Below are positions 27,787-37,027 of a DNA stretch of 64,000 nt, one piece after another. This DNA comes from Bradyrhizobium sp. CCBAU 53338. Lineage in GTDB: Bacteria; Pseudomonadota; Alphaproteobacteria; Rhizobiales; Xanthobacteraceae. The notes under the pieces were generated by a model. It searched no databases. It was not told the origin of the DNA and saw only the letters and a list, made by a program, of their open reading frames with translations. Position 1 is the stretch's first letter. Each line of letters begins with the position of its first letter. The stretch covers positions 186,001-250,000 of the forward strand of contig NZ_CP030048.1 of NCBI RefSeq assembly GCF_015291665.1, given 5' to 3'. The translations under genes were made by a program, and so were the position numbers.

Positions 27787-28503
27787 TTAGCCGGCGGGAG
27801 GAACGGCTGGAGCGGGCAGGTATTCGTTCCAGATCGCCTTCTCGCCCATCGTTGCGATGAAGGCCCGATGGGCCTCTCGCTCGGCGTCCGACACCCGCGG
27901 CGTGAGCGGCACCAGCCGCTGCCGCCGTGGTGCGTCGCCGCCAGCACTCACGCGAATCTCCTGGGTTTCAGACGCCAGCAGCAATTGCGACTGCCGCGCC
28001 CCGACCAGATCGACATAGACTTCTGCCAGCAGCTCGGAATCGAGCAGCGCGCCGTGCTTGGTGCGGTGGGAATTGTCGATCGAGTAGCGTGAGCAGAGAT
28101 CGTCGAGCCGGTTCGACACGCCGGGATGCTTGCGCCGCGCCAGCAGCAACGTGTCGACCAGCCGCTCGCGCGGGATCGGGGCATGCTTGATCCGGTCGAG
28201 CTCGGCGTTGATGAAGCTGATGTCGAACGAGGCGTTGTGAATGACCAGCGGCGCATCGCCGATGAACGCCAGGAATTCCTCGACCACCTCGTGGAACAGC
28301 GGCTTGGTCGAGAGAAACTCGGCCGACAGTCCGTGCACGGCAAAGGCTTCCGCCGGCATGTCCCGTTCGGGGTTGATATAGACGTGATACGTCTGACCCG
28401 TCGGCATGCGGTTGAAGATCTCGACGCAGCCGATTTCGACCAGGCGATCGCCGCGCAGCGGATCGAGGCCGGTGGTTTCGGTATCGAGAACGATTTCACG
28501 CAT
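27787..28503 (-). CDS. dnaQ: DNA polymerase III epsilon (proofreading) subunit
   Basis: 238 residues. The DEDDh exonuclease motifs are present: VLDTETTGLDP at residues 4-14 (ExoI), LVIHNASFDISFINAEL (ExoII) and HGALLDSELLAEVYVDL (ExoIII with His). It provides 3'-5' proofreading in the replicase core. It is followed in reverse by coaE, maf and ppsR, a conserved order next to the alphaproteobacterial origin. It converges on secB. Confidence 0.97.
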   Translation of the reverse strand: MREIVLDTETTGLDPLRGDRLVEIGCVEIFNRMPTGQTYHVYINPERDMPAEAFAVHGLSAEFLSTKPLFHEVVEEFLAFIGDAPLVIHNASFDISFINAELDRIKHAPIPRERLVDTLLLARRKHPGVSNRLDDLCSRYSIDNSHRTKHGALLDSELLAEVYVDLVGARQSQLLLASETQEIRVSAGGDAPRRQRLVPLTPRVSDAEREAHRAFIATMGEKAIWNEYLPAPAVPPAG

Positions 28504-28544
28504 TATTTTAGGACGCCGCGCCGGAAGCCGTGGAAGTCGGCGAA

Positions 28545-29144
28545 TCAGGCCCGCCGCTGCGGCATCTTAACGACCTCGGCCAGGATGTGCGTGATTTGAG
28601 CGCGCACCGGCTCGAGTCCGTGGGAGGTATCCACGACGAAATCGGCCCGCATGCGCTTTTCGGCATCGGGCGTCTGCTTGGCGATGATGGCGTCAAGCTT
28701 GGCCGCGTCCATGGTTCCCCGTGCCAGCACCCGCTCGCGCTGCATTTCCGGCGAGGTCGAGACCACGACCACGGCATCGACGCGTTTCTCGCCGCCGGTT
28801 TCGAACAGCAGCGGGATATCGAGGACCACGACAGGGGCTTTCGCGGCTTCCGCATCGGCAAAGAATTTTTGCCGGGAAGCGCCCAGCATCGGATGAACGA
28901 TCTGCTCGAGCTGCTTGATCGCGGCAGGATCGTGCACCACACGCGCGGACAACTTGGGACGATCGACCTTGCCGTTCGCGGTGGTGCCGGGGAAGGCGGC
29001 CTCGATCGCCGGCGCGGCCTCGCCCTCGTAGAGTTGATGAACCGCGGCATCGGCGTCGTAGACGGGCACACCGGCCTCCGCAAACAATTTCGCGGTGGTG
29101 GATTTACCCATCCCGATCGAGCCGGTCAGTCCGAGAATCCGCAT
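28545..29144 (-). CDS. coaE: Dephospho-CoA kinase
   Basis: 199 residues, P-loop kinase for the last step of CoA synthesis. [21 protein letters not shown] carries the Walker A motif at residues 8-16, followed by [30 protein letters not shown] and the lid CxR-like [11 protein letters not shown]. It sits 41 bases before dnaQ and 23 bases after maf. Confidence 0.97.
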   Translation of the reverse strand: MRILGLTGSIGMGKSTTAKLFAEAGVPVYDADAAVHQLYEGEAAPAIEAAFPGTTANGKVDRPKLSARVVHDPAAIKQLEQIVHPMLGASRQKFFADAEAAKAPVVVLDIPLLFETGGEKRVDAVVVVSTSPEMQRERVLARGTMDAAKLDAIIAKQTPDAEKRMRADFVVDTSHGLEPVRAQITHILAEVVKMPQRRA

Positions 29145-29167
29145 CAGCGCCCAGCCATGTCTATCAT

Positions 29168-29776
29168 TTACACCGCAATTAGCCGTTCGCTTCGCAGGAA
29201 CGCAAGCAGCGGCAGCAGCGGCAGGCCGAGGACGGTGAAATGGTCGCCCTCGATGCGCGCAAACAGATGGATGCCGAGACCTTCGAGCTGATAGGCGCCG
29301 ACGCTCGTGGTCACCGCGTCGCCGGCCGCATCGAGATAGGCTGAAAGCTCAGCCTCAGACATTGGCCGCATCGTCATGCGGGCGACCGAGACATCCTCAA
29401 AGATAATCCTACCGTCGCGCGCCACGGCTACAGCGGAATTCAGCTCGTGAGTATTGCCGGCGAGATCGTGCAGTTGCGCCAGCGCCTGCTCGCGGCCTGA
29501 GGGTTTGTTGAAGAGACGATCGCCAAGCGCCAGCGTCTGGTCGGCACCGATCACATAGCTTCCGGGACGATTGGCTGAAACCGCTTTCGCCTTTTCCCGC
29601 GCCAGCAGCAGGCCGATCTCTCGCGGGTTCGACAATTTCGACGCGGCCTGAATGCCGCGTTCATCGATGTCGGCCGTGACCGCCTCGAATGCGAGCCCGG
29701 CATTGGCCAGCAGCATTTTTCGCGCGCCGCTCTGCGAGGCCAGGATCAGAGGAGAAGTGCCGCGCCACAGACCCAT
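29168..29776 (-). CDS. Maf family nucleotide pyrophosphatase
   Basis: 202 residues. [20 protein letters not shown], with the Maf-type S-x-x-R motif, and [12 protein letters not shown] (the catalytic Asp region) identify the Maf/Ham1-like fold that hydrolyses non-canonical or pyrimidine nucleoside triphosphates. It lies eight bases after ppsR. In many alphaproteobacteria aroE lies between maf and coaE; here only 23 bases separate them. Confidence 0.93.
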   Translation of the reverse strand: MGLWRGTSPLILASQSGARKMLLANAGLAFEAVTADIDERGIQAASKLSNPREIGLLLAREKAKAVSANRPGSYVIGADQTLALGDRLFNKPSGREQALAQLHDLAGNTHELNSAVAVARDGRIIFEDVSVARMTMRPMSEAELSAYLDAAGDAVTTSVGAYQLEGLGIHLFARIEGDHFTVLGLPLLPLLAFLRSERLIAV

Positions 29777-29784
29777 CTTGAAAA

Positions 29785-30630
29785 CTAGTCCGAGGGCCGG
29801 TTGCGCTGGCGATCGCTGTAAAGCTTCATGATCGCGGCGGCGGTTTCCTCGATCGAGCGCCGTGTGACATCCAGCAGCGGCCAGTCGTGCTTGGCGCTCA
29901 GCTTGCGCGCAAACGCGACCTCCTCGGTCACCGACTGCCTGTCGGTATAGGTGTCGCTGCCGGATCCGGATTCGGCGCCTATCGAGAGCAGTCGGTTCTG
30001 GCGGATCTGGATCAGGCGTTCCGGCGTCGCATGCAGGCTCACCACCAGCGGCCGCGTCAGCGTCTCCAATTGCGCCGGAACGGGAATGCCCGGAACCAGC
30101 GGCACGTTGGCGGTCCGGATGCCGCGATTGGCGAGATAGATCGACGTCGGCGTCTTCGAGGTGCGGGACACGCCGACCAGCACGACGTCGGCTTCCTCGA
30201 GCCCTTCCACATGCTGCCCGTCATCATGGATCATCGTGTAGTTCAGCGCGTCGATGCGCTTGAAATATTCGGCGTTGAGCACGTGCTGGGCGCCGACGCG
30301 CCCCGTCGTTGCAGCGCCGAGATAGGCTTCGAACATCTGCATGACCGGGCCGATGATCGAGAGGCTCGGAACATTGATCGCCTTGCACTTGTCCTCGAGC
30401 CTGGACACCAGGTCTTTCTCCAGCAGCGTGAACAGCACGATGCCCGGCGCTTCCTCGATCTCGTCGAGTACGCGGTCGAGCTGCTTCTGGCTGCGCACGA
30501 GGGGATAGACATGCTCGACCGGCGTGACGTTCGCGTATTGCGCGGCCACCGCGCGCGCGACCGTGATCAGGGTCTCGCCGGTGGAGTCGGAGACGAGGTG
30601 CAGATGAAAATAATTGTTCGAGGTCGGCAC
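29785..30630 (-). CDS. Pyruvate phosphate dikinase / PEP synthase regulatory protein (DUF299)
   Basis: 281 residues, bifunctional serine/threonine kinase-pyrophosphorylase. [21 protein letters not shown] opens the family; [21 protein letters not shown] holds the P-loop-like site. It controls PpdK or PpsA by ADP-dependent phosphorylation and phosphate-dependent removal. As I recall, its orthologue is CC_0001, the first gene beside the Caulobacter origin, which makes the adjoining spacer a candidate oriC. First gene of ppsR-maf-coaE-dnaQ. Confidence 0.94.
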   Translation of the reverse strand: MPTSNNYFHLHLVSDSTGETLITVARAVAAQYANVTPVEHVYPLVRSQKQLDRVLDEIEEAPGIVLFTLLEKDLVSRLEDKCKAINVPSLSIIGPVMQMFEAYLGAATTGRVGAQHVLNAEYFKRIDALNYTMIHDDGQHVEGLEEADVVLVGVSRTSKTPTSIYLANRGIRTANVPLVPGIPVPAQLETLTRPLVVSLHATPERLIQIRQNRLLSIGAESGSGSDTYTDRQSVTEEVAFARKLSAKHDWPLLDVTRRSIEETAAAIMKLYSDRQRNRPSD

Positions 30631-30660
30631 AAAAACTCTTTGAATTTCGTTGGGGTGGTT

Positions 30661-30679
30661 TGTGGATTTCTGTGGACCT
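30661..30679 (-). promoter_or_regulatory. Pair of DnaA-box-like sequences
   Basis: On the plus strand TGTGGATTT and TGTGGACCT are separated by one base. Read on the minus strand they are AAATCCACA and AGGTCCACA, sharing TCCACA with the DnaA consensus TTATCCACA (7 of 9 and 6 of 9). They begin 31 bases from the ppsR start, on the ppsR side of the proposed origin. Confidence 0.45.
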
Positions 30680-31029
30680 TAACCCCTCGGAAAGGGATGC
30701 GCGACATCAGGGGCGGGATAAGTGCCGATTTTCTTCACACCACTGCCCCTCGGAACAAGTCTGACGCCCCGCGAGACGAGAAGCGGGATTACGCGGACAA
30801 CCCGCTTGATAGACTGCGGACAGAAAGGTGCAAGCCTTTGAAGCCGCCGGGCTTATCCGGGACGGCTTGCGCTCGCCGGGATATGTTGATGGATGTGAAC
30901 AAGCGCGCGCGAACGCTCGGACGGCGTTGCATGAGTCCAATCCACGGTCACTCAGACTCAAACCTTTAAGAATCTAAGATTCTAGATTTGAGGAAGGCGC
31001 ACCGGACGGATATGTGTGCAGGTGAGACC

Positions 31030-31044
31030 TTAACGAGTTCTTAC
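31030..31044 (+). promoter_or_regulatory. CtrA-like box in the candidate origin
   Basis: TTAA-CGAGTTC-TTAC matches TTAA-N7-TTAA at 7 of 8 positions. In Caulobacter, CtrA binds several such sites in the origin and blocks initiation. It is 38 bases from the hemJ start, so it could equally control hemJ. Confidence 0.4.
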
Positions 31045-31081
31045 TATCCCCAGACCGCCAAGCGGCTGGGCGGAAAGTCGG

Positions 31082-31525
31082 ATGCCGGGCATGTTTGAAG
31101 ACGTCTATCTCTGGATCAAGGCGCTGCACGTCATCGCGGTCATCGCCTGGATGGCCGGCATGCTCTATCTGCCCAGGCTGTTCGTCTATCACTCGGAAGC
31201 CGTGATCGGCTCGAAGCAGTCTGAAACCTTCAAGGTGATGGAACGGCGGCTGTTCAAGGCGATCATCAACCCCGCCATGATCGTCACCTGGCTCGCCGGG
31301 CTCTATCTCGCCTGGGCCGGCCATTGGTTCACGTTCGGCTGGCTGCACGTAAAACTGGCAATGGTCCTGGCGATGTCCGCGGTCCACGGCTTTTTTTCCC
31401 GTTGGCTCAAGGACTTCGCCGCCGACCGCCGCCCCTACAGTCAGAAATTCTTCCGGATTATCAATGAGGTGCCGACCGTTCTGATGATCATCATCGTGAT
31501 CATGGTGATCGTGAAGCCGTTCTAG
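31082..31525 (+). CDS. hemJ: Protoporphyrinogen oxidase HemJ
   Basis: A 147-residue four-helix membrane protein of the UPF0093/HemJ family. It has LWIKALHVIAVIAWMAGMLYLPRLFVYH with the conserved His, then KVMERRLFKAIINPAM, WLHVKLAMVLAMSAVHGFF and the C-terminal RIINEVPTVLMIIIVIMVI. It oxidises protoporphyrinogen IX for heme synthesis. ATG 31082 or 31091 could be used. hemE, usually adjacent in alphaproteobacteria, is not here. rho follows in the same direction. Confidence 0.95.
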   Translation: MPGMFEDVYLWIKALHVIAVIAWMAGMLYLPRLFVYHSEAVIGSKQSETFKVMERRLFKAIINPAMIVTWLAGLYLAWAGHWFTFGWLHVKLAMVLAMSAVHGFFSRWLKDFAADRRPYSQKFFRIINEVPTVLMIIIVIMVIVKPF

Positions 31526-31787
31526 GCAAGATTTGAGGCAAGGATCGTGAACGATCGCTCATCGCTTCGGCTTGCGGAGTGGAAAGCGATTTTCTATATT
31601 GTCGATATCCCACCCAACGCAGGCGGATGTGGTTGTGTCCGAGCTTTTTGAAGGCCGGACACCGCATCAGGTTTGAAGCCCCCACCGGCACTTAACCTTG
31701 CCAGACCTGCGGACCTTACCTTCTCACGTCCGCATTTCAGAGCCTCCTCGCACCCCCCTCCCAAGGTTACCCCACAGGACCACCCCA

Positions 31788-33053
31788 ATGCGGGAAATCA
31801 AACTCGAAGACCTCAAATCCAAGACGCCGGCCGAGCTCGTCTCGTTCGCGGAGGAGAATGGGGTCGAGAACGCCAGCACCATGCGCAAGCAGGAGCTGCT
31901 GTTCGCCATCCTCAAGCAGCTCGCGCTCGCCGAGACCGATATCGTCGGTCAGGGCGTCGTCGAGGTGCTCTCCGACGGCTTCGGCTTCCTCCGTTCGCCC
32001 GATGCCAATTATCTGCCGGGCCCTGACGACATCTACGTTTCGCCCTCGCAGATCCGCCGCTTCGGCCTGCGCACCGGTGACACCATCGAAGGCCACATTC
32101 GCAGCCCGAAAGAGGGCGAGCGCTATTTCGCGCTGCTGAAGGTCAACACGCTCAATTTCGAGGACCCGGAAAAGGCCAAGCACAAGGTCAATTTCGACAA
32201 CCTCACGCCGCTGTTTCCGAATCAGCGTTTCCGCATGGAAATCGACGATCCGACGCGGAAAGACCTGTCTGCACGCGTGATCGACATCGTCGCCCCGATC
32301 GGCAAGGGCCAGCGCGCGCTGATCGTCGCGCCGCCGCGCACGGGCAAGACCGTGCTGATGCAGAACATCGCGCATTCGATCACGCACAACCATCCCGAAT
32401 GCTATCTGATCGTGCTTCTGATCGACGAGCGTCCGGAAGAAGTCACCGACATGCAGCGCTCGGTGAAGGGCGAGGTCGTGTCGTCGACCTTCGACGAGCC
32501 GGCGGTGCGCCACGTCCAGGTCGCCGAAATGGTGATCGAGAAGGCCAAGCGCCTCGTCGAGCATGGCCGCGACGTCGTCATCCTGCTCGATTCGATCACG
32601 CGCCTCGGCCGTGCCTACAACACCGTGGTGCCGTCTTCGGGCAAGGTGCTGACCGGCGGCGTGGACGCCAACGCCCTGCAGCGCCCGAAGCGCTTCTTCG
32701 GTGCCGCCCGCAACATCGAGGAGGGCGGTTCGCTGACCATCATCGCGACCGCACTGGTCGATACCGGCAGCCGCATGGACGAAGTCATCTTCGAAGAGTT
32801 CAAGGGCACCGGTAACTCGGAACTGATCCTCGACCGCAAGGTCTCGGACAAGCGTACCTTCCCGGCCATCGACATCTCCCGCTCCGGCACCCGCAAGGAG
32901 GAGCTCATCACCGATCCGCAGGTGCTGAAGAAGATGTATGTGCTCCGCCGCATCCTGAACCCGATGGGCACCATGGACGCGATCGACTTCCTGCTCGACA
33001 AGCTGCGCTCGACCAAGAGCAATTCGGAGTTCTTCGACTCCATGAACACCTGA
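31788..33053 (+). CDS. rho: Transcription termination factor Rho
   Basis: 421 residues, the normal length. [18 protein letters not shown] (Rho N-terminal helical domain), an RNA-binding OSB-fold domain ([29 protein letters not shown]), Walker [12 protein letters not shown], Walker [18 protein letters not shown] and the Q/R loops ([20 protein letters not shown]). The 262-base leader between hemJ and rho contains no gene and may mediate Rho autoregulation, as in other bacteria. A strong intrinsic terminator follows. Confidence 0.98.
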   Translation: MREIKLEDLKSKTPAELVSFAEENGVENASTMRKQELLFAILKQLALAETDIVGQGVVEVLSDGFGFLRSPDANYLPGPDDIYVSPSQIRRFGLRTGDTIEGHIRSPKEGERYFALLKVNTLNFEDPEKAKHKVNFDNLTPLFPNQRFRMEIDDPTRKDLSARVIDIVAPIGKGQRALIVAPPRTGKTVLMQNIAHSITHNHPECYLIVLLIDERPEEVTDMQRSVKGEVVSSTFDEPAVRHVQVAEMVIEKAKRLVEHGRDVVILLDSITRLGRAYNTVVPSSGKVLTGGVDANALQRPKRFFGAARNIEEGGSLTIIATALVDTGSRMDEVIFEEFKGTGNSELILDRKVSDKRTFPAIDISRSGTRKEELITDPQVLKKMYVLRRILNPMGTMDAIDFLLDKLRSTKSNSEFFDSMNT

Positions 33054-33364
33054 GTGCAGTGCAATATGATCTCAAGGGGCGCCTTCGGGCGCCCTTTTTG
33101 TTGTGCGGCTTTGCTGCGGGCAAGGTGCAGCAATTTGCGGGAGCGGGCTGGAAATCAATATGTCCAGGAAGCTTCTGATATATTTACGTAATACCTGGAC
33201 CCGGCCGTCAATGGGAGTTCGGGGGAGGCTGATTTTGCAGCAAAAATGCTGCGGCCGTATTGCATCGCAATAGCGGATTGCTGCGGGCTGGAGCGTAGCG
33301 AATAGTGCACCCTGCCTGGCGAACGGGAGGTTTGCCTTTTCGCCGCGAGCCGGACAAATAGGCC
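33054..33364. other. rho-mnmE intergenic region
   Basis: 311 bases. It contains the rho terminator (33076-33099), then an inverted repeat GTCCAGG (33162-33168) and CCTGGAC (33194-33200) around a 25-base AT-rich loop (GATATATTTACGTAAT inside), which is unusually AT-rich here and could hold the mnmE promoter. The stretch 33236-33300 has repeated GCTGC/GCAATA-type motifs. No gene seen. Confidence 0.5.
33076..33099 (+). terminator. Rho-independent terminator after rho
   Basis: GGGCGCC (33077-33083), UUCG-type tetraloop (33084-33087), GGCGCCC (33088-33094), then five T. A perfect seven-pair GC stem with the very stable C-UUCG-G loop, 23 bases after the rho stop. Confidence 0.93.
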
Positions 33365-34711
33365 ATGCACCCGCGAGACCAGACCATCTTTGCGCTGTCG
33401 TCCGGCCGACCACCGAGCGCGATCGCCATAGTGCGCGTCTCGGGTCCGCAAGCCGGCTCCGTCGTGACGACGCTAGCAGGCACATTACCGGCGCCGCGCA
33501 AGGCCAGCCGTCGGCTGCTTCGCGACAGCGTGGGCCTACCGATCGACGATGCCGTCGTGCTCTGGTTTCCGGCGCCGGGGACAGCGACCGGCGAGGACGT
33601 GGCCGAATTTCATGTTCACGGCGGTCGCGCCGTGCTGGCCGCAGTTCTGGCCGCAATTTCGATAATTCCGAATATGCGTGCGGCCGACCCTGGCGAGTTC
33701 ACGCAGCGCGCGTTCGAGAACGGCAAGCTCGACCTCACCGAAGCCGAGGGGCTCGACGATCTCATTCATGCCGACACCGATCGTCAGCGCCGCCAGGCGC
33801 TGCGGCAGTTGCAGGGCCTGCTCGGCGATCGTGCGCGGGACTGGCGCGAGCGCATCATCGAGGCCTCAGCCTTGATCGAGGCCGGCATCGATTTTTCCGA
33901 CGAAGGCGATGTGCCCGCGGAATTGAAGGCGCCGGCCGTGAAGGCGATCAAGGCGCTGCACGCCGAAATCACAAAAGTCCTTGCGGCACAGGGACATTCT
34001 GAACGTCTGCGCGACGGCCTCGTGGTCGCAATTGCCGGCGAGCCGAATGTCGGCAAGTCGACACTGATGAATCAGCTCGCTCGCCGTGAGGTCGCGATTG
34101 TCTCACCGCATGCGGGCACGACGCGCGACGTGATCGAGGTGCAGCTCGATCTCGACGGCTATCCCGTCACCGTCATCGACACGGCCGGGATCAGAGAGAC
34201 CGACGATCCCGTCGAGCAGGAAGGCGTGCGCCGGGCACGGGCACGGGCCGAAGCTGCAGACCTGGTGCTTTGGCTGGTGGAGGGGGAGCGCGCAGCCAAT
34301 CCAGACACAACGCGCTCACTTCGGAAATTCGCACAGGGGGACCGGCCCGGCGGGTCGGTCTGGATCGTGCGCAACAAGATCGATCTCGGCGGGGTCGGGC
34401 GGCGCGGGGAGTTCGGGATCTCGGCGAGAAGTGGCGATGGCATTCCCGAACTGGTCGAGGCCCTCGTGACATTCGCGGCCGAGTTCTTCGGAACCACCGA
34501 GGGCGCATTGGTGACCCGAGCCCGGCAACGGGATCTGTTGAGCCGCGCGTCTGACAGCTTGCGTCGGAGTCTGGAGCTTGTAGAAGAGGGCGAAGAGCTC
34601 GCCGCGGAGGAACTACGTGCCGCCGCCTATGCTCTCGGCCGCCTGCTGGGCCGGGTGGACGTCGAGGACGTCCTAGGGGCCATCTTCCAGAAATTCTGTA
34701 TCGGAAAGTAG
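33365..34711 (+). CDS. mnmE: tRNA modification GTPase MnmE (TrmE)
   Basis: 448 residues. The N-terminal formyl-THF-binding domain ([21 protein letters not shown]) and helical domain flank a G domain with G1 [14 protein letters not shown]3 DTAGI and G4 NKID. The protein ends in the invariant CIGK, whose Cys is needed for activity. With MnmG it makes 5-carboxymethylaminomethyl-uridine at tRNA wobble position 34. mnmG lies downstream across the parS cluster. Confidence 0.97.
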   Translation: MHPRDQTIFALSSGRPPSAIAIVRVSGPQAGSVVTTLAGTLPAPRKASRRLLRDSVGLPIDDAVVLWFPAPGTATGEDVAEFHVHGGRAVLAAVLAAISIIPNMRAADPGEFTQRAFENGKLDLTEAEGLDDLIHADTDRQRRQALRQLQGLLGDRARDWRERIIEASALIEAGIDFSDEGDVPAELKAPAVKAIKALHAEITKVLAAQGHSERLRDGLVVAIAGEPNVGKSTLMNQLARREVAIVSPHAGTTRDVIEVQLDLDGYPVTVIDTAGIRETDDPVEQEGVRRARARAEAADLVLWLVEGERAANPDTTRSLRKFAQGDRPGGSVWIVRNKIDLGGVGRRGEFGISARSGDGIPELVEALVTFAAEFFGTTEGALVTRARQRDLLSRASDSLRRSLELVEEGEELAAEELRAAAYALGRLLGRVDVEDVLGAIFQKFCIGK

Positions 34712-34755
34712 TTCTAGTTCTTCAATGTAGAACTAGCGTTTGTTCCATTACTTGG

Positions 34756-34771
34756 TGTTTCACGTGAAACG
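34756..34771. promoter_or_regulatory. parS: parS site 1
   Basis: TGTTTCACGTGAAACG: 15 of 16 to the general bacterial parS palindrome TGTTTCACGTGAAACA. ParB binds here as a CTP-dependent clamp to load on origin-proximal DNA. Confidence 0.93.
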
Positions 34772-34790
34772 ATGTTCGGCAGTTCCGGAT

Positions 34791-34806
34791 TGTTTCACGT
34801 GAAACA
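34791..34806. promoter_or_regulatory. parS: parS site 2
   Basis: TGTTTCACGTGAAACA, a perfect 16-bp parS palindrome, 35 bases from site 1 centre to centre. Confidence 0.96.
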
Positions 34807-34879
34807 CTCGCTGCCTCGACCCGTCATTGGCCGTGGCGGCTGCCGTCCCCTCTCATCTAGCGCCAGGCGTCGACCCCTC

Positions 34880-34895
34880 TGTTTCACGTGAAACA
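34880..34895. promoter_or_regulatory. parS: parS site 3
   Basis: TGTTTCACGTGAAACA, a second perfect 16-bp parS palindrome in the mnmE-mnmG spacer. Confidence 0.96.
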
Positions 34896-34956
34896 GGAGC
34901 CACTCCAAATGCATTTCCTACTGTGCATGGGGTTGTTCTGCGGAACCCAGCAGCGT

Positions 34957-34972
34957 CGTTTCACGTGACACA
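34957..34972. promoter_or_regulatory. parS: Variant parS site 4
   Basis: CGTTTCACGTGACACA keeps the TTTCACGTGA core but has two differences from the palindrome, one in the right arm (GACAC in place of GAAAC). Probably a weaker ParB site, 57 bases before the mnmG start. Confidence 0.6.
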
Positions 34973-35028
34973 TCCGACTCACCCAGTTTCCACTTCCGGC
35001 TTTCCGGCCTCTGAGCTAGAAGTCCGCC

Positions 35029-36909
35029 ATGCGATCAGAGCGAGAAAACTTCGACGTCATCGTCATCGGCGGCGGTCATGCCGGCTGCGAGGCTGCGGCT
35101 GCGGCCGCCCGGATGGGTGCGGCGACCGCTCTGGTGACGCACCGTTTCTCCACCGTCGGCGCGATGTCCTGCAATCCCGCCATCGGCGGTCTTGGCAAGG
35201 GCCATCTGGTCCGCGAGGTCGATGCTCTCGATGGTCTGATGGGCCGGGTCGGCGATGCCGGCGGCATCCAGTTTCGTGTCCTCAATCGCAGGAAGGGTCC
35301 AGCTGTCCGCGGTCCCCGGGCCCAGGCCGACCGGAAACTCTATGCCGCTGCGATGCAGGCTGCGATCCGGGAGACGGCAGGTCTTTCCGTCATCGAAGGC
35401 GAGGCCGACGAGCTGATCGTGGTCGATGGCCACGTGACCGGACTTCGCCTGGCTGACGGCCGGGAACTCCGGGCAGGGGCCGTTGTCGTCACCACCGGCA
35501 CCTTCCTGCGCGGTCTGATCCATCTCGGCGAGAAGAATTGGCCGGCTGGTCGGGCAGACGAGGCCCCCGCGATGGGTCTTTCAGCCTCCTTCGAGCGCGC
35601 CGGTTTCACCCTCGGGCGTCTCAAGACCGGCACCCCTCCGCGTCTGGATGGTTCGACGATCGACTGGTCCGCAGTTGAAATGCAACCCGGTGACGAGCCG
35701 CCAGAGCCGTTCTCGGTGATGACGGATCGGATCACGACGCCGCAGATCCAGTGCGGTATCACCCGGACTACGGGCGCCACCCACGAGGTGATCCGGGCCA
35801 ATGTCCATCGCTCCCCGATGTACTCCGGCCAGATCAAGAGCTCCGGTCCTCGCTATTGCCCTTCGATCGAGGACAAGATCGTCCGCTTCGGCGACCGGGA
35901 CGGCCATCAGATCTTCCTGGAGCCGGAAGGCCTCGACGATACGACCGTCTATCCCAACGGCATCTCGACCTCGCTTCCTGAGGAGGTCCAGCTCGCGATC
36001 CTCGCCAGCATCCCGGGGCTTGAGCGGGTGAAGATGGTCCGTCCCGGCTACGCCATCGAATACGATCACATCGATCCCCGCGAGCTCGATCCGACCCTCC
36101 AGACCAAGCGTCTGCGCGGTCTGTTCCTGGCCGGCCAGATCAACGGCACCACCGGATACGAGGAAGCTGCCGGGCAAGGCATCGTCGCTGGTCTGAATGC
36201 GGCGCTCTCCGCCAGCGGTGCGGCTCTGACGGTGTTCGATCGCGCAGATGGCTATCTCGGCGTGATGATCGACGATCTCGTCACCCGCGGGATCAGCGAG
36301 CCCTATCGGATGTTCACCTCGCGGGCCGAGTACCGGCTGACCCTGCGGGCCGACAACGCGGATCAGCGCCTGACCGAGAAGGGGATCGCACTGGGATGTG
36401 TCGGGAATGCCCGGATGCAGTATCACCGGACCAAGATGGACGCCCTGAACGCGGCTCGCACACTCTCGAAGTCGCTGACGATCACCCCGAACGAGGCGAT
36501 CAAGCACGGGCTGTCGCTGAACCGGGACGGGCAGCGCCGCTCGGCCTTCGAGTTGATGGCCTATCCTGACATCGGCTGGAGTCAGGTCCGGGCGATCTGG
36601 CCGGAACTGTCGGTGATCGCTCCTGGCATCGCCACCCATCTCGAGATCGACGCCAAATACGATGTCTATCTGGAGCGCCAGAGCGCAGACGTCGATGCCT
36701 TCCGGCGCGACGAGGGAATGGTGTTGTCGGAGATCGACTACAGCCTCGTCCCCGGTCTCTCCAACGAGGTCCGTGCCAAGCTGGAGAAGGCGCGGCCATT
36801 CACGGTCGGCCAGGCTGGCCGGATCGATGGCATGACACCGGCGGCACTCGGCATCCTCGCGGCCTATCTCCGCCGCGAAGCACGCAAGTCGTCCAAGGCA
36901 ATCGCATAA
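35029..36909 (+). CDS. mnmG: tRNA uridine-5-carboxymethylaminomethyl modification enzyme MnmG (GidA)
   Basis: 626 residues, FAD-dependent partner of Mnm[24 protein letters not shown] is the dinucleotide-binding N-terminus, then [53 protein letters not shown] and the C-terminal [15 protein letters not shown] and [20 protein letters not shown]. It lies directly upstream of rsmG, with a parS site in the spacer. Confidence 0.98.
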   Translation: MRSERENFDVIVIGGGHAGCEAAAAAARMGAATALVTHRFSTVGAMSCNPAIGGLGKGHLVREVDALDGLMGRVGDAGGIQFRVLNRRKGPAVRGPRAQADRKLYAAAMQAAIRETAGLSVIEGEADELIVVDGHVTGLRLADGRELRAGAVVVTTGTFLRGLIHLGEKNWPAGRADEAPAMGLSASFERAGFTLGRLKTGTPPRLDGSTIDWSAVEMQPGDEPPEPFSVMTDRITTPQIQCGITRTTGATHEVIRANVHRSPMYSGQIKSSGPRYCPSIEDKIVRFGDRDGHQIFLEPEGLDDTTVYPNGISTSLPEEVQLAILASIPGLERVKMVRPGYAIEYDHIDPRELDPTLQTKRLRGLFLAGQINGTTGYEEAAGQGIVAGLNAALSASGAALTVFDRADGYLGVMIDDLVTRGISEPYRMFTSRAEYRLTLRADNADQRLTEKGIALGCVGNARMQYHRTKMDALNAARTLSKSLTITPNEAIKHGLSLNRDGQRRSAFELMAYPDIGWSQVRAIWPELSVIAPGIATHLEIDAKYDVYLERQSADVDAFRRDEGMVLSEIDYSLVPGLSNEVRAKLEKARPFTVGQAGRIDGMTPAALGILAAYLRREARKSSKAIA

Positions 36910-36923
36910 GCCAATCGCATAGG

Positions 36924-36939
36924 CGTTTCACGTGAAACA
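36924..36939. promoter_or_regulatory. parS: parS site 5 (mnmG-rsmG spacer)
   Basis: CGTTTCACGTGAAACA: 15 of 16 to the parS consensus with the complete 14-bp palindromic core. It begins 15 bases after the mnmG stop. Confidence 0.93.
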
Positions 36940-37027
36940 GCGCGGACCGGGCGGGGACAGACCGCTATCGCGACGAGGGGGTGAGGGCGCCGGTCGTCGA
37001 CCGGACCTGGAGCCGAGCAAGCCGAAG

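Larger units (their letters stand above)
30631..31081. other. Candidate chromosomal replication origin (oriC)
   Basis: A 451-base gene-free stretch between divergent ppsR and hemJ. Seen: two close DnaA-box-like sequences on the opposite strand, AAATCCACA (30661-30669) and AGGTCCACA (30671-30679), further weaker TTATCC-type matches at 30853 and around 30938, an AT-rich symmetrical block 30961-30992 (AGAATCT-A-AGATTCT), and a CtrA-like TTAA-N7-TTAC at 31030-31044. Known: in Caulobacter and Rickettsia the origin lies beside the ppsR-type gene in a cluster with hemE. Inferred: this is oriC. DnaA boxes match only 6-7 of 9 positions, so it is unproven. Confidence 0.55.
34712..35028. other. mnmE-mnmG spacer carrying four parS-type sites
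   Basis: 317 bases between mnmE and mnmG with no gene. Three sites contain the full GTTTCACGTGAAAC palindrome, and a fourth is variant. They are listed separately. This is the start of the centromere-like region served by ParB at 38.8 kb. Confidence 0.85.

Noticed and set aside
36932..37027. GTG start for rsmG inside parS site 5
   Set aside because: The added 32 residues are Arg/Gly/Pro-rich and do not look like the family's N-terminus; ATG 37028 fits the usual length.
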